From: Pseudorhodoplanes sinuspersici
GTDB lineage: Bacteria; Pseudomonadota; Alphaproteobacteria; Rhizobiales; Xanthobacteraceae
Direction of reading: 5' to 3'
DNA: 64,000 nucleotides
Assembly: GCF_002119765.1 (NCBI RefSeq)
Contig: NZ_CP021112.1
Location: 3,032,501-3,096,500, forward strand
The position numbers were made by a program, and so were the translations under genes. Positions within the stretch are counted from its first letter, which is position 1; each line of letters begins with the position of its first letter. Under the pieces are notes generated by a model that saw only the letters and a list, made by a program, of their open reading frames with translations, had not been told where the DNA came from and did no database searches. This document shows, piece by piece, positions 53,061 through 61,142 of the stretch.

Positions 53061-53780
53061 ATGGATGCGGAGTCTTCATATTCAGGATCGGAAGCGCCTC
53101 TTCCGGAGACGCTGGCGGAGCGTTCGGCCGCTCTGCTTCAGCGCGATATCCTGACAGGGCGATTGCTGCCCGATTCCAAACTCGTCATCTCCGATCTGGC
53201 GGACAGTTACGGGATTGGTGCTACGCCGATCCGGGAAGGGCTATCGCGCCTTGTGGCGCAAGGGCTCGTCATTGCGATCGGGCAGAAGGGTTTTCGCGTC
53301 GCACAGGTCAGCCGCGAGGACTTGGCCGACATCATCCGCATGCGCAGCGTGATCGAAAGCGAAGCGCTACGGCTTTCGATGGAGCGCGGCGGCGATGAAT
53401 GGGAGGCGGGAATCGTGGCGAGCCTGCACCGGCTCAAGCGTTTCGCCGCGCGCGGGCCTGAGGTCTTCCGAAAGGAAATCGACAGTTTCGAGCGCGTGCA
53501 CAAGGCGTTTCATACCGCGCTCATCGCAGCTTGCGGCTCACGTCGCATGCTGGAACAGCACAGTGCGCTGTATGACCAGACCTATCGTTATCGACACCGG
53601 ATGCTGGAAGCCATTCCACCTCTGGATGATTTTTGCGCCGAGCATGAGGATTTGGCGGAGCTTGCCATCGCACGCGATGCAGAGAAGGGCGGCGATCAGC
53701 TTTGCAAGCATTTCGCGCTGACGCTGACGACACTTTATCCGGATACGCCTGCCAAGATACCGACGCACAAGCGCCGCTAG
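53061..53780 (+). CDS. GntR family (FadR/FCD) transcriptional regulator
   Basis: A 239-residue regulator. The winged helix is at about 20-80 (LAERSAALLQRDILTGRLLP, DSYGIGATPIREGLSRLVAQ). The C-terminal FCD domain has metal-ligand-type residues (MRSVIESEALRLSMERG, VHKAFHTALIAACGSRR). The frame is open on the plus strand for 1.7 kb upstream, but that part is antisense to the cyclase and FAH genes and is not coding. It probably controls the divergent FAH-cyclase operon and perhaps the receptor gene that follows. TTTCTGGAAA (53005-53014), within TATA-rich sequence, is a possible operator. Confidence 0.9.
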   Translation: MDAESSYSGSEAPLPETLAERSAALLQRDILTGRLLPDSKLVISDLADSYGIGATPIREGLSRLVAQGLVIAIGQKGFRVAQVSREDLADIIRMRSVIESEALRLSMERGGDEWEAGIVASLHRLKRFAARGPEVFRKEIDSFERVHKAFHTALIAACGSRRMLEQHSALYDQTYRYRHRMLEAIPPLDDFCAEHEDLAELAIARDAEKGGDQLCKHFALTLTTLYPDTPAKIPTHKRR

Positions 53781-53804
53781 AAGTAGAAAAAGAAGGGGAG
53801 GACA

Positions 53805-54728
53805 ATGCGAATTCTGTCCGCTGCGGCATTCGCCGCTACATTTGCTATTGTGTCGGTTCAGCCGGCAGTCGCGCAAATTCTGATTGGGGGAACGCCCAAT
53901 GCCGAGCAGGCGACGGCAATGGTGGCCGAGCAAGAAGGCATTTTCAAAAAGCACGGCATTGACGGCCAATTCAAAATCATCCCAATCAACCCGACCATCC
54001 CTGCTGCCTTGCTATCGAATTCGATCCAGATCGGCGTGCCGACACCAACGACCTTCCTTCAGGCGGTCGATAACGGCATCGATCTCATTATCATCGCCGG
54101 CGGTTCGGTGAACAATCCGAAGGGCACCGGGATCGGCATTGTCGCGCGCAAGGACAGTGGTATCAAGACGGCGAAGGACTTGGTCGGCAAGCGTGTCGGC
54201 GCGCCGGGGCTGAATGCCGTTCTGCACGTCATGGTGCGGCGCTGGCTGATGGAGCAGGGCGTCGATCCGAAGTCCGTCAATTTCATCGAAGCCATGTTCC
54301 CCGTGCACGGAGATCTTCTGAAGGCCGGTCAGATCGATGCTGTTGTGACGGCAGACCCGTTTCTGACGCGCATCAAGCAGAGTAGCGATGGCGAGGAAAT
54401 CCTGAATCTGGTGACGACCTTGCCGGATGACGCGCCGCCGGTGATGTATGTCACCACGCGCGAATGGGCGCAGAAAAATCCCGGTGCGATCAAGACGTTT
54501 CGTGCGGCGATCGAAGAAGCGGCCGCTTTCATAGAAGCAAATCCGGAAAAATCTCGCGAGGCGATTGGCAATGCTTTGAAACTCCCGCCTGCGGTCGTCA
54601 AGACACTGACTTTGCCCAAGGTTGCGACCAAAATAACTCCACCTCAAATGGCATTCTGGATCGACGTCATGAACAAGCAGAAGATGCTCAAGACGAAGCT
54701 CGATCCGTCGGACCTGATTTTGCCGTGA
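53805..54728 (+). CDS. NMT1/SsuA-like ABC substrate-binding protein (copy 2)
   Basis: A 307-residue periplasmic receptor. The signal peptide ends at QPAVAQ, followed by ILIGGTPNAEQATAMVAEQE, IGVPTPTTFLQAVDNGIDLI and VGAPGLNAVLHVMVRRWL. It is paralogous to the receptor at 49121. It is followed by the ATPase and two permeases, so it is the main receptor of that importer. AGGGGAGGA precedes the ATG at 53805. Confidence 0.88.
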   Translation: MRILSAAAFAATFAIVSVQPAVAQILIGGTPNAEQATAMVAEQEGIFKKHGIDGQFKIIPINPTIPAALLSNSIQIGVPTPTTFLQAVDNGIDLIIIAGGSVNNPKGTGIGIVARKDSGIKTAKDLVGKRVGAPGLNAVLHVMVRRWLMEQGVDPKSVNFIEAMFPVHGDLLKAGQIDAVVTADPFLTRIKQSSDGEEILNLVTTLPDDAPPVMYVTTREWAQKNPGAIKTFRAAIEEAAAFIEANPEKSREAIGNALKLPPAVVKTLTLPKVATKITPPQMAFWIDVMNKQKMLKTKLDPSDLILP

Positions 54729-54781
54729 GAGTTGAATTTGGAACAGGGTTACCTTGCGCGGTTATGCTGGAGAGCGATGTT

Positions 54782-55540
54782 ATGGCGCTGATCGCGTTCG
54801 AGAAGGTCGATCTGTCGCTCGGCGGTCGTTCGATCCTGACTGACATCGATGTCTCGATCCAAAAGGGTGAGTTTCTATCAGTGGTTGGCCCTTCCGGTTG
54901 CGGCAAGACTTCGCTGCTCAATCTTGCCGCCGGTCTTTTGATGCCGAGCGCTGGCCGCGTAACTTATGCGGGCAAGGAGGTCACCGGGCCGCGGCAGGAC
55001 ATCGCAATCGTCTTTCAGGATTACGGCAAGGCGTTGCTTCCCTGGCGGACCGCGTCCGGCAATATCGCGCTGGCCCTTGAAGCCATGAATTATCCGAAGG
55101 ATTTGCGGGAGACCCGGATTGCCGAATTGCTGGATCTGATCGGTCTGTCCGAGCACGCCGAGAAATTTCCGAACCAGCTTTCCGGCGGCATGCAGCAACG
55201 GCTGCAGATTGCCCGTTGTCTCGCACAGGATCCGGCCGTGCTGTTGATGGATGAACCGTTCGGCGCACTCGACGCCATGACGCGGCAGACCTTGCAGGAC
55301 GAGGTTCTTGCGATTGCGGCCCGCACCGGTGCCACAGTGCTGTTCATCACCCATGATCTGGAGGAAGCCATCTACCTTGGCGACCGCGTGATTGCGATGC
55401 GGCCGAATCCTGGCCGCTTCGAGGTCTCCTTCAAGATCGATCTGCCGCGTCCGCGCGATCAACTCACAACACGTGAACGTCCTGAATTTCTGAAGTTGCG
55501 GCGTGAATTGTTCGACGTGATCAAGGAGGTCGAGCATTGA
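54782..55540 (+). CDS. SsuB/TauB-type ABC transporter ATPase
   Basis: A 252-residue ATPase with Walker A GPSGCGKTS (36-44), VFQDYGKALLPWRTASGNIA (FPWRT-type Q-loop), signature LSGGM, Walker [13 protein letters not shown] and ITHDLEEAIYLGDR. The signature Q is Met here (LSGGMQQR), as in some relatives. The ATG at 54782 is preferred because GGAGAG lies upstream; an ATG at 54764 is an alternative. Its end overlaps the first permease by 4 bases. Confidence 0.9.
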   Translation: MALIAFEKVDLSLGGRSILTDIDVSIQKGEFLSVVGPSGCGKTSLLNLAAGLLMPSAGRVTYAGKEVTGPRQDIAIVFQDYGKALLPWRTASGNIALALEAMNYPKDLRETRIAELLDLIGLSEHAEKFPNQLSGGMQQRLQIARCLAQDPAVLLMDEPFGALDAMTRQTLQDEVLAIAARTGATVLFITHDLEEAIYLGDRVIAMRPNPGRFEVSFKIDLPRPRDQLTTRERPEFLKLRRELFDVIKEVEH

Positions 55541-56313
55541 GCGCGAATGCACATCGGTTTGATTGGCGCGGACTGGTGATCCCGGTCGGATTCCTCGTCG
55601 TTGCGGAGGCCGCCGCTCGCGCGACCGGGTGGGAAAGCAGCATGCTGGCATCGCCGTCAGGGATCGTTGCTGCATTTTGGACCGCGCTGGCCGATGGAAC
55701 GATTCTGCAGGCGACATGGCAAACCCTTGCGACGTCCTTGGCGGGACTCTTCATTGGTGCGGTGTTCGGAATTTGGCTTGGTGTGCTGCTCGGGCTTGCA
55801 CCGATCGCCGACCGGCTGCTGGAATTTTCGATTGAAGCGCTTCGGCCTGTTCCGGCGGTCGCTCTTATTCCGATTGCCCTGCTGGTATTCGGGTTTGGGT
55901 TCCGAATGGAAATTGCAATTGTCGCATTCGCTGCCTTCTGGCCAATGGTGATTTTGACACGAGCCGCCGTTGCCGGCGTTGAGCCGCGCCTGCTCCAGGT
56001 GGCGCGTGCACTTGGCTTTGGCATCGGAGCGCGTGTCAGGAAAATTGTGCTGCCAGCGGCGCTACCGCGGATATTCGTCGCCTTCCGCCTCGCTGCCGGT
56101 ATCGCGCTGATCGTCGCAGTCACAGTCGAGATCGCCGCCAATCCATTGGGGCTCGGCTACAACATGATTCTCGCGCAGCAGACCCTGCGGCCAGAGCTGA
56201 TGCTGGCGCTGCTGGTCTGGCTCGGCATCGTCGGCTGGGCGCTCAATCGGCTTCTGTTGTGGTCGCAGAAGCGGCTATTCGGTCCCGCTGCCATGGTCAG
56301 GATCGAGCGATGA
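55537..56313 (+). CDS. SsuC-type ABC permease 1
   Basis: A 258-residue permease from a TTG at 55537 with AGGAGG eight bases upstream. Six hydrophobic segments are predicted, with FSIEALRPVPAVALIPIALL and the EAA-like VEPRLLQVARALGFGIGARV. It is overlapped by the ATPase before it and by permease 2 after it. Together with permease 2 it forms a heterodimeric channel, in contrast to the homodimer inferred for the importer at 17546. Confidence 0.88.
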   Translation: MSANAHRFDWRGLVIPVGFLVVAEAAARATGWESSMLASPSGIVAAFWTALADGTILQATWQTLATSLAGLFIGAVFGIWLGVLLGLAPIADRLLEFSIEALRPVPAVALIPIALLVFGFGFRMEIAIVAFAAFWPMVILTRAAVAGVEPRLLQVARALGFGIGARVRKIVLPAALPRIFVAFRLAAGIALIVAVTVEIAANPLGLGYNMILAQQTLRPELMLALLVWLGIVGWALNRLLLWSQKRLFGPAAMVRIER

Positions 56314-57089
56314 TCACGCTGCCACAGCTCAATCGCATCGGCTGGCTGCTCGCAAGCTTCGGCGTCGGCTTGCTGCTCGTGGCGTTGTGGCAAGTCGTGG
56401 CACAGATGCGGCTCGTATCGCCGGTCTTCTTGCCCACGCCCGGGCGAGCCTTCGATGCCTTGGTTTATGGTCTGACCGAAGGCGATCTGAGATCAAAGAC
56501 AATCGGCACCATCGAACGCATGATCTATGGATGGTTGCTTGCATCACTTGCAGGTATTGTCATCGGTGCGATGATCGGTGTGTCGCAGACGGCGCGTGCT
56601 TATGTCGAGCCGACGCTGGAATTCTTACGGCCATTGCCGGCCTCCGCCATGATGCCGGTCGCCATCGCCATTCTCGGTCTGACCGATGCAATGGTGCTCG
56701 CTGTGATCGCCTTCGGTGCATTATGGCCCATGCTGCTGGCCACCGTGCATGGCTTTGCCGCGGTTGAACCGCGGCTTTATCAGGTCAGCCGCGTTCTCGG
56801 TCTTTCACATTGGGACGTCATCTGGAAAATCGCCTTGCCGAGCGCCATGCCAGACATTCTTTCCGGCATGCGCGTCGGCCTGACCATCGCACTGATTCTC
56901 GCTGTCGTTGGCGAAATGCTGGCGAGCCGGCCGGGTTTGGGGCAGGCGATCCTTCTTGCCGCACGCTCATTCCAATCCGCCGATCTTTATGCAGGCGTTA
57001 TTCTGCTCGGCATCATCGGTTACGTCAGCAGCGTGTTGCTCGGGCTGTGTGAGCGGCGGTTGCTGCGGTGGCGCCAAACTCACCATTGA
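56310..57089 (+). CDS. SsuC-type ABC permease 2
   Basis: A 259-residue permease sharing the layout of permease 1: LEFLRPLPASAMMPVAIAIL and VEPRLYQVSRVLGLSHWDVI in the coupling loop, with a final GIIGYVSSVLLGLCERRLLR. The ATG at 56310 overlaps the stop of permease 1 (ATGA). No terminator is obvious before the convergent TetR gene 36 bases away. Confidence 0.88.
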   Translation: MITLPQLNRIGWLLASFGVGLLLVALWQVVAQMRLVSPVFLPTPGRAFDALVYGLTEGDLRSKTIGTIERMIYGWLLASLAGIVIGAMIGVSQTARAYVEPTLEFLRPLPASAMMPVAIAILGLTDAMVLAVIAFGALWPMLLATVHGFAAVEPRLYQVSRVLGLSHWDVIWKIALPSAMPDILSGMRVGLTIALILAVVGEMLASRPGLGQAILLAARSFQSADLYAGVILLGIIGYVSSVLLGLCERRLLRWRQTHH

Positions 57090-57125
57090 GAAGGACATCT
57101 CTTCCCATTTCACCCGTTCCGCTGT

Positions 57126-57740
57126 TCAGGGTTTCTCGCCGTTGGCTTTATCGCGCGGCAGTAGCAATGCTCCGGCGATCCGGCGCCGCCGCTTGATCTC
57201 CTCCCGATCATTGACCGCCAATGTCATCCGGATGCCGATGACGACAGCCATGTGGGCTTCCGCATAATCCAGCGCGTCGGCCTCGCTCAGTCCGGCCTCG
57301 CGATATAATTGGACTGCGAATGCATTGCGTTCCGCATCGACTGCACGCACGACGTCCGCCACCTTAGGGTCGCGGCGAGCCCAATCACGCAATGTCATTT
57401 CGAAAGGACCGCCGGGAACGTCTGCACGGCCGGAAATCGCTATACGCAACAGACGCTCTAGCCTCTCCCAGGGCGTCCCCGACTTATCGAAGATCAGCGC
57501 ACGGACTTCACTCGTCATCCGCAAGCGCCAAGCATCGAGCACACCGGACAGTAAATCCTCGCGCCCCTTGAAATGCCAGTAGAAGCTGCCCTTTGTGACA
57601 CCAAGCTTTTCAGCCAGCGTATCCACTCGCAAAGCCTCGACATTGTCTTCCGCCAGTAATGTGATTGCGGCTTCGATCCAGTCGTTACGCCCAAGCGGCG
57701 GCTCGGCGGACTTGTGCGATTTGGCGGCTTGGCGTGCCAT
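57126..57740 (-). CDS. TetR family transcriptional regulator
   Basis: A 204-residue repressor. The HTH is at about 20-65 (DWIEAAITLLAEDNVEALRV, KLGVTKGSFYWHFKGREDLL). The C-terminal domain contains MTLRDWARRDPKVADVVRAV. It lies 17 bases after the 3-hydroxyacyl-CoA dehydrogenase-like gene on the same strand and is likely co-transcribed. It may act on the palindrome at 58793. Confidence 0.9.
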   Translation of the reverse strand: MARQAAKSHKSAEPPLGRNDWIEAAITLLAEDNVEALRVDTLAEKLGVTKGSFYWHFKGREDLLSGVLDAWRLRMTSEVRALIFDKSGTPWERLERLLRIAISGRADVPGGPFEMTLRDWARRDPKVADVVRAVDAERNAFAVQLYREAGLSEADALDYAEAHMAVVIGIRMTLAVNDREEIKRRRRIAGALLLPRDKANGEKP

Positions 57741-57757
57741 GTGAATCTCTTTCGCCC

Positions 57758-58720
57758 TTAATTCCGTTTCTTGGGCTGGTCGCCAGGATTGACCGCATGA
57801 AGGAGGTCAGCAAGCTTGTCGTTACGCCAAGCCATCAAGTCCGCCAGCGATTGGCCCTGAGTGATCTCGGCGGCCGCCTTGATCAGCGCTGCCTGAACGT
57901 CCGGCGCCGTCAGTTTGGGAGAGCCAAGAGCATCCATCCATTTCTGCAATTCGGGCGCGATGGTCAGTACGTGTGGCATGCCACCGGCGCCGCCAGCCAA
58001 TGTAAAAGTGGTTAGCGCACCCATAACAGCCCAGCGGGGACCAAGGCCGTAACGCATCGCATCCTCAATCGCTTGCGGACTCGCAATGCCTTCAGCGACG
58101 CAATGCACTGCCTCACGCAGTAATGCGAATTGAAGGCGATTGGTGAGAAACGCGGTCACCTCTTTGTCGACGCGGATCGGCTTCTTGCCCAGAGCCCCGA
58201 AAAATCGAAGCGCCCAATCAACAATTGCGGGTGCTGTCTTCTCGCCGCCGACAATTTCGACCAGCGGCATGATATGCGGCGGGTTGAAAGGGTGACAGAC
58301 CAGCAATCGCTCCGGGTGCCGCATTCTGGCCTGCAATTGCGTCGGCGGGATGCCGCCGGTGCTCGACGCGATCACAAGCGTCGGAGGAGCTGCGGACTCG
58401 ATTTCGTCGTAGACCGATTGCTTGAGTGCGATATTTTCCGGCGCGTTCTCATGAACGAGATCGACGGAGGAGGCTACGTCGGCCGGTGTCGTTACGAATG
58501 ATAATTTTTCGTCGGGAAAACTGTCAACCGTCGCCACGCCAAGCTTGTGCAGTGCATCCCAGGTGTCGGCAATGAAGGCACGCGCGCGCTTTTCGGCGTT
58601 GAGAGCTGGATCGCTTGCAATGACGTCATAACCGCGCGCGACGTAGACCGCAGCCCAGCCGCAGCCCACCGAGCCGGTGCCGATCAACCCGATGCGTTTA
58701 GGATATTCAAGCGGAAACAT
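57758..58720 (-). CDS. 3-hydroxyacyl-CoA dehydrogenase-like NAD enzyme
   Basis: A 320-residue dehydrogenase. The N-terminal Rossmann fold is IGLIGTGSVGCGWAAVYVAR. LVCHPFNPPHIMPLVEIVGG carries the catalytic His, with VDKEVTAFLTNRLQFALLRE after it. The pattern is closest to the lambda-crystallin/L-carnitine dehydrogenase branch rather than fatty-acid enzymes, as it lacks a fused hydratase. It acts on a 3-hydroxy acid or carnitine-like compound. It is divergent from the Liv-type receptor at 58825. Confidence 0.88.
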   Translation of the reverse strand: MFPLEYPKRIGLIGTGSVGCGWAAVYVARGYDVIASDPALNAEKRARAFIADTWDALHKLGVATVDSFPDEKLSFVTTPADVASSVDLVHENAPENIALKQSVYDEIESAAPPTLVIASSTGGIPPTQLQARMRHPERLLVCHPFNPPHIMPLVEIVGGEKTAPAIVDWALRFFGALGKKPIRVDKEVTAFLTNRLQFALLREAVHCVAEGIASPQAIEDAMRYGLGPRWAVMGALTTFTLAGGAGGMPHVLTIAPELQKWMDALGSPKLTAPDVQAALIKAAAEITQGQSLADLMAWRNDKLADLLHAVNPGDQPKKRN

Positions 58721-58792
58721 CGGGCTTCACCTTTATAAAAAGAGTGCAGCGTGTCGCATCGCAGCGAATTGACTTCGCAAAATCCCACATCC

Positions 58793-58806
58793 ATACTTGT
58801 AGGTAT
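58793..58806. promoter_or_regulatory. Candidate TetR operator
   Basis: ATACTTGTAGGTAT has ATAC/GTAT ends and 10 of 14 symmetric bases, placed between the divergent dehydrogenase and receptor genes and close to the receptor's start. It resembles AcrR-type sites. Confidence 0.4.
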
Positions 58807-58824
58807 TGAGCCAGGGAGGACATC

Positions 58825-59970
58825 ATGTCAATCAAGAAACTAATGGCTTTCGTATCGGCTGCGGCATTCGTGGTGGTTGCGGGACCTGCACAGGCCGACA
58901 TCAAGATCGGCGTCGTGCTGGCATTGACCGGCCCGAACGCATCGCTTGGCGTTCCTTACCGCAAAGGCGTGGAATTGTTGCCAAAGGAAATTGGCGGCGA
59001 GAAGATTCAGCTTATTTTTCTGGACGATGCATCGGATCCGTCCACCGCCGTGCGAAACGCGCAAAAACTGATCTCCGACGATAAGGTTGATATCCTGATC
59101 GGTGGTTCGAATACGCCTGCGTCACAGGCGATGGCGAACATCACGACCCGCGAGCAAATCCAACAGGTCGCGCTTGCTCCGGCTGCGCATCCGGCCGACA
59201 AGAATCAATGGCTGATCTCCATGCCACAACCAGCAAATCTATGGGCTGCGGCACTGGTGAAGGACATGGTTCGACGGAAGGTGAAGACGGTTGCCTACAT
59301 TGGTTTCAGCGACCCATGGGGCGATATCGCATATAATGGACTGAAAGAAGCGGCCGAAAAGGCGGGTATTCAGGTTGTAACCAACGAACGCTATGCCCGC
59401 GCCGACACCAGCGTCACCGGTCAGGTGTTGAAGATTATCGCTGCGAAACCGGATGCGGTTCTCGTCGGTGGGTCTGGTACTCCCGGTGCGCTACCGCACA
59501 TCGCGCTGGCCGAACGCAACTACAAAGGCCCGGTTTATGCAACGCCTGGCGTTTTCAACAAGGACTTCCTGCGCGTCGGTGGCAAGTCGGTTGAAGACGT
59601 GATCGGCGTAACCGGTCCGATCGGTGCCCACGAGCAATTGCCTGCCGGCAATCCGATCAAGAAGGTGTCCGAGGAGTTCATCAAAAAATATGAGGACATC
59701 AACGGCAAGGGAAGCTGGAATAGCTTCGCCGCCTTCGCCTATGACGGGATGCTGACGCTCGAGGATGCGATTCCGCGCGCGCTCAAGAAAGCGAAGCCGG
59801 GCACGCCAGAGTTTCGAAAGGCGGTGCGCGATGAAGTGCGGGCGGTGAAGGAACTGGCGGGCACCAATGGTGTCTACCAATTCCCGGAAGGATCATCTTA
59901 TGGTGTCGACGAGAGGTCGGTGATCCTGGTTCAAGTCAAGAACGGCGACTGGAAGCTGATCTCCAACTAA
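58825..59970 (+). CDS. LivJ-type ABC substrate-binding protein
   Basis: A 381-residue periplasmic receptor. The signal peptide ends at AGPAQA, followed by IKIGVVLALTGPNASLGVPY, FLDDASDPSTAVRNAQKLI and GGSNTPASQAMANITTREQI, the branched-chain receptor pattern. GGGAGGA precedes the ATG. An intrinsic terminator follows the stop, which should make this message more abundant than the downstream permeases. The ligand is unknown; aromatic acids are common for related receptors. Confidence 0.9.
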   Translation: MSIKKLMAFVSAAAFVVVAGPAQADIKIGVVLALTGPNASLGVPYRKGVELLPKEIGGEKIQLIFLDDASDPSTAVRNAQKLISDDKVDILIGGSNTPASQAMANITTREQIQQVALAPAAHPADKNQWLISMPQPANLWAAALVKDMVRRKVKTVAYIGFSDPWGDIAYNGLKEAAEKAGIQVVTNERYARADTSVTGQVLKIIAAKPDAVLVGGSGTPGALPHIALAERNYKGPVYATPGVFNKDFLRVGGKSVEDVIGVTGPIGAHEQLPAGNPIKKVSEEFIKKYEDINGKGSWNSFAAFAYDGMLTLEDAIPRALKKAKPGTPEFRKAVRDEVRAVKELAGTNGVYQFPEGSSYGVDERSVILVQVKNGDWKLISN

Positions 59971-59982
59971 GAAGAAAACGCG

Positions 59983-60017
59983 ATCCAGCCGGCGCCGGCA
60001 CGCTGGCTGGATTTTTT
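59983..60017 (+). terminator. Intra-operon terminator after receptor gene
   Basis: ATCCAGCC (59983-59990) and GGCTGGAT (60005-60012) pair around a 14-base loop containing GGCGCC, followed by six Ts. It lies 12 bases after the receptor stop and before the permease genes. Confidence 0.85.
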
Positions 60018-60090
60018 ACTCCAAGGTGAGGGGACGGCGCGTCACGTCTCGGGTTCGTGACGATCCCGGCGCGATGGCGCAGGTTGCAGC

Positions 60091-61140
60091 ATGACGTTCG
60101 AGATTTTTTTTCTGCTGATTCAGGACGCCGTCGGCACCGGCGCGATCTATGTGCTGATGGCACTGGGGATCGTTCTGATCTTCAACGTCACGCGCGTGAT
60201 CTTTGTCTCTTATGGCGATCTTGTCGCCTATTCGGCGCTTACGCTCGGCTCGTTCGAGTTGCAGCGTATGCCGGGGACAGTGTGGCTGGTATTGACACTC
60301 GCCGGTCTGGCTTTTCTTGTCGAGGCCGCCTCGCTATATCGGCGCAATCAGATGCAATTGATTCCTAAGGCTTTCCTTTATTGGGGTATCATTCCTGCAA
60401 TCCCGGTGGCGCTGACATTCCTCGTTGGTGCGCAGAATCTTTCGCTGCCGGTCTCTATCCTGCTGACGATCGCGCTCGTGCTGCCGCTCGGGCCGCTATT
60501 GTATCGCATCGTGTTTCAGCCAATCGCGACAGCGCCGGTGCTGGTACTGCTGATGGTGGCAGTGGCTTTGCATTTCGCCATCGCTGGCCTGGCACTCTTG
60601 TATTTCGGGCCTGAGGGTTTTCGGACGGAGGCTTTCGTTCGCGGCGACGTCATGATCGGTAACTTTGGCATCCCGGAGCAATTGATCCTCATCGTGGGTG
60701 CTGCGGCAGTCTTTTCAGCGATCCTGTTCTTGTTTTTTCAATATACGCTGGCTGGCAAGGCGCTACGGGCGACAGCGGTCAATCGAGAAGGCGCGCGGCT
60801 GGTCGGCATCTGGACGACGCGAGCAGGTGCGCTGGCCTTTTTCCTGGCAGCCGGAATCGCGGCCGTCGCCGGCATTTTGATCAGCCCGACAACCACGATC
60901 TATTACGATACGGGGTTGATCGTGGGTCTGAAAGGCTTTGTGGGCTCGGTGGTTGGCGGCTTCGTCAGCTATCCGCTCGCGGCGGTCGGCGCGATCATCA
61001 TCGGCCTGATCGAATCCTTCGGATCGTTCTATTCCAGCGCATTGAAGGAGGCGATCGTATTCGCCGCGATCATCCCCATCGTGCTGTGGCGCTGGCTCTA
61101 TGTGTCGGCACATGATGCCGACGAGAATGAGGACGAATAG
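60091..61140 (+). CDS. Branched-chain-type ABC permease (LivH-like, extended)
   Basis: A 349-residue permease, longer than usual LivH (about 290). It starts FLLIQDAVGTGAIYVLMALG and has NVTRVIFVSYGDLVAYSALT. An extra hydrophobic hairpin-like region lies around 75-130 (EAASLYRRNQMQLIPKAFLY). The coupling loop is GKALRATAVNREGARLVGIW, followed by LKGFVGSVVGGFVSYPLAAV. It is coupled to the fused gene two bases later. Confidence 0.9.
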   Translation: MTFEIFFLLIQDAVGTGAIYVLMALGIVLIFNVTRVIFVSYGDLVAYSALTLGSFELQRMPGTVWLVLTLAGLAFLVEAASLYRRNQMQLIPKAFLYWGIIPAIPVALTFLVGAQNLSLPVSILLTIALVLPLGPLLYRIVFQPIATAPVLVLLMVAVALHFAIAGLALLYFGPEGFRTEAFVRGDVMIGNFGIPEQLILIVGAAAVFSAILFLFFQYTLAGKALRATAVNREGARLVGIWTTRAGALAFFLAAGIAAVAGILISPTTTIYYDTGLIVGLKGFVGSVVGGFVSYPLAAVGAIIIGLIESFGSFYSSALKEAIVFAAIIPIVLWRWLYVSAHDADENEDE

Positions 61141-61142
61141 CC

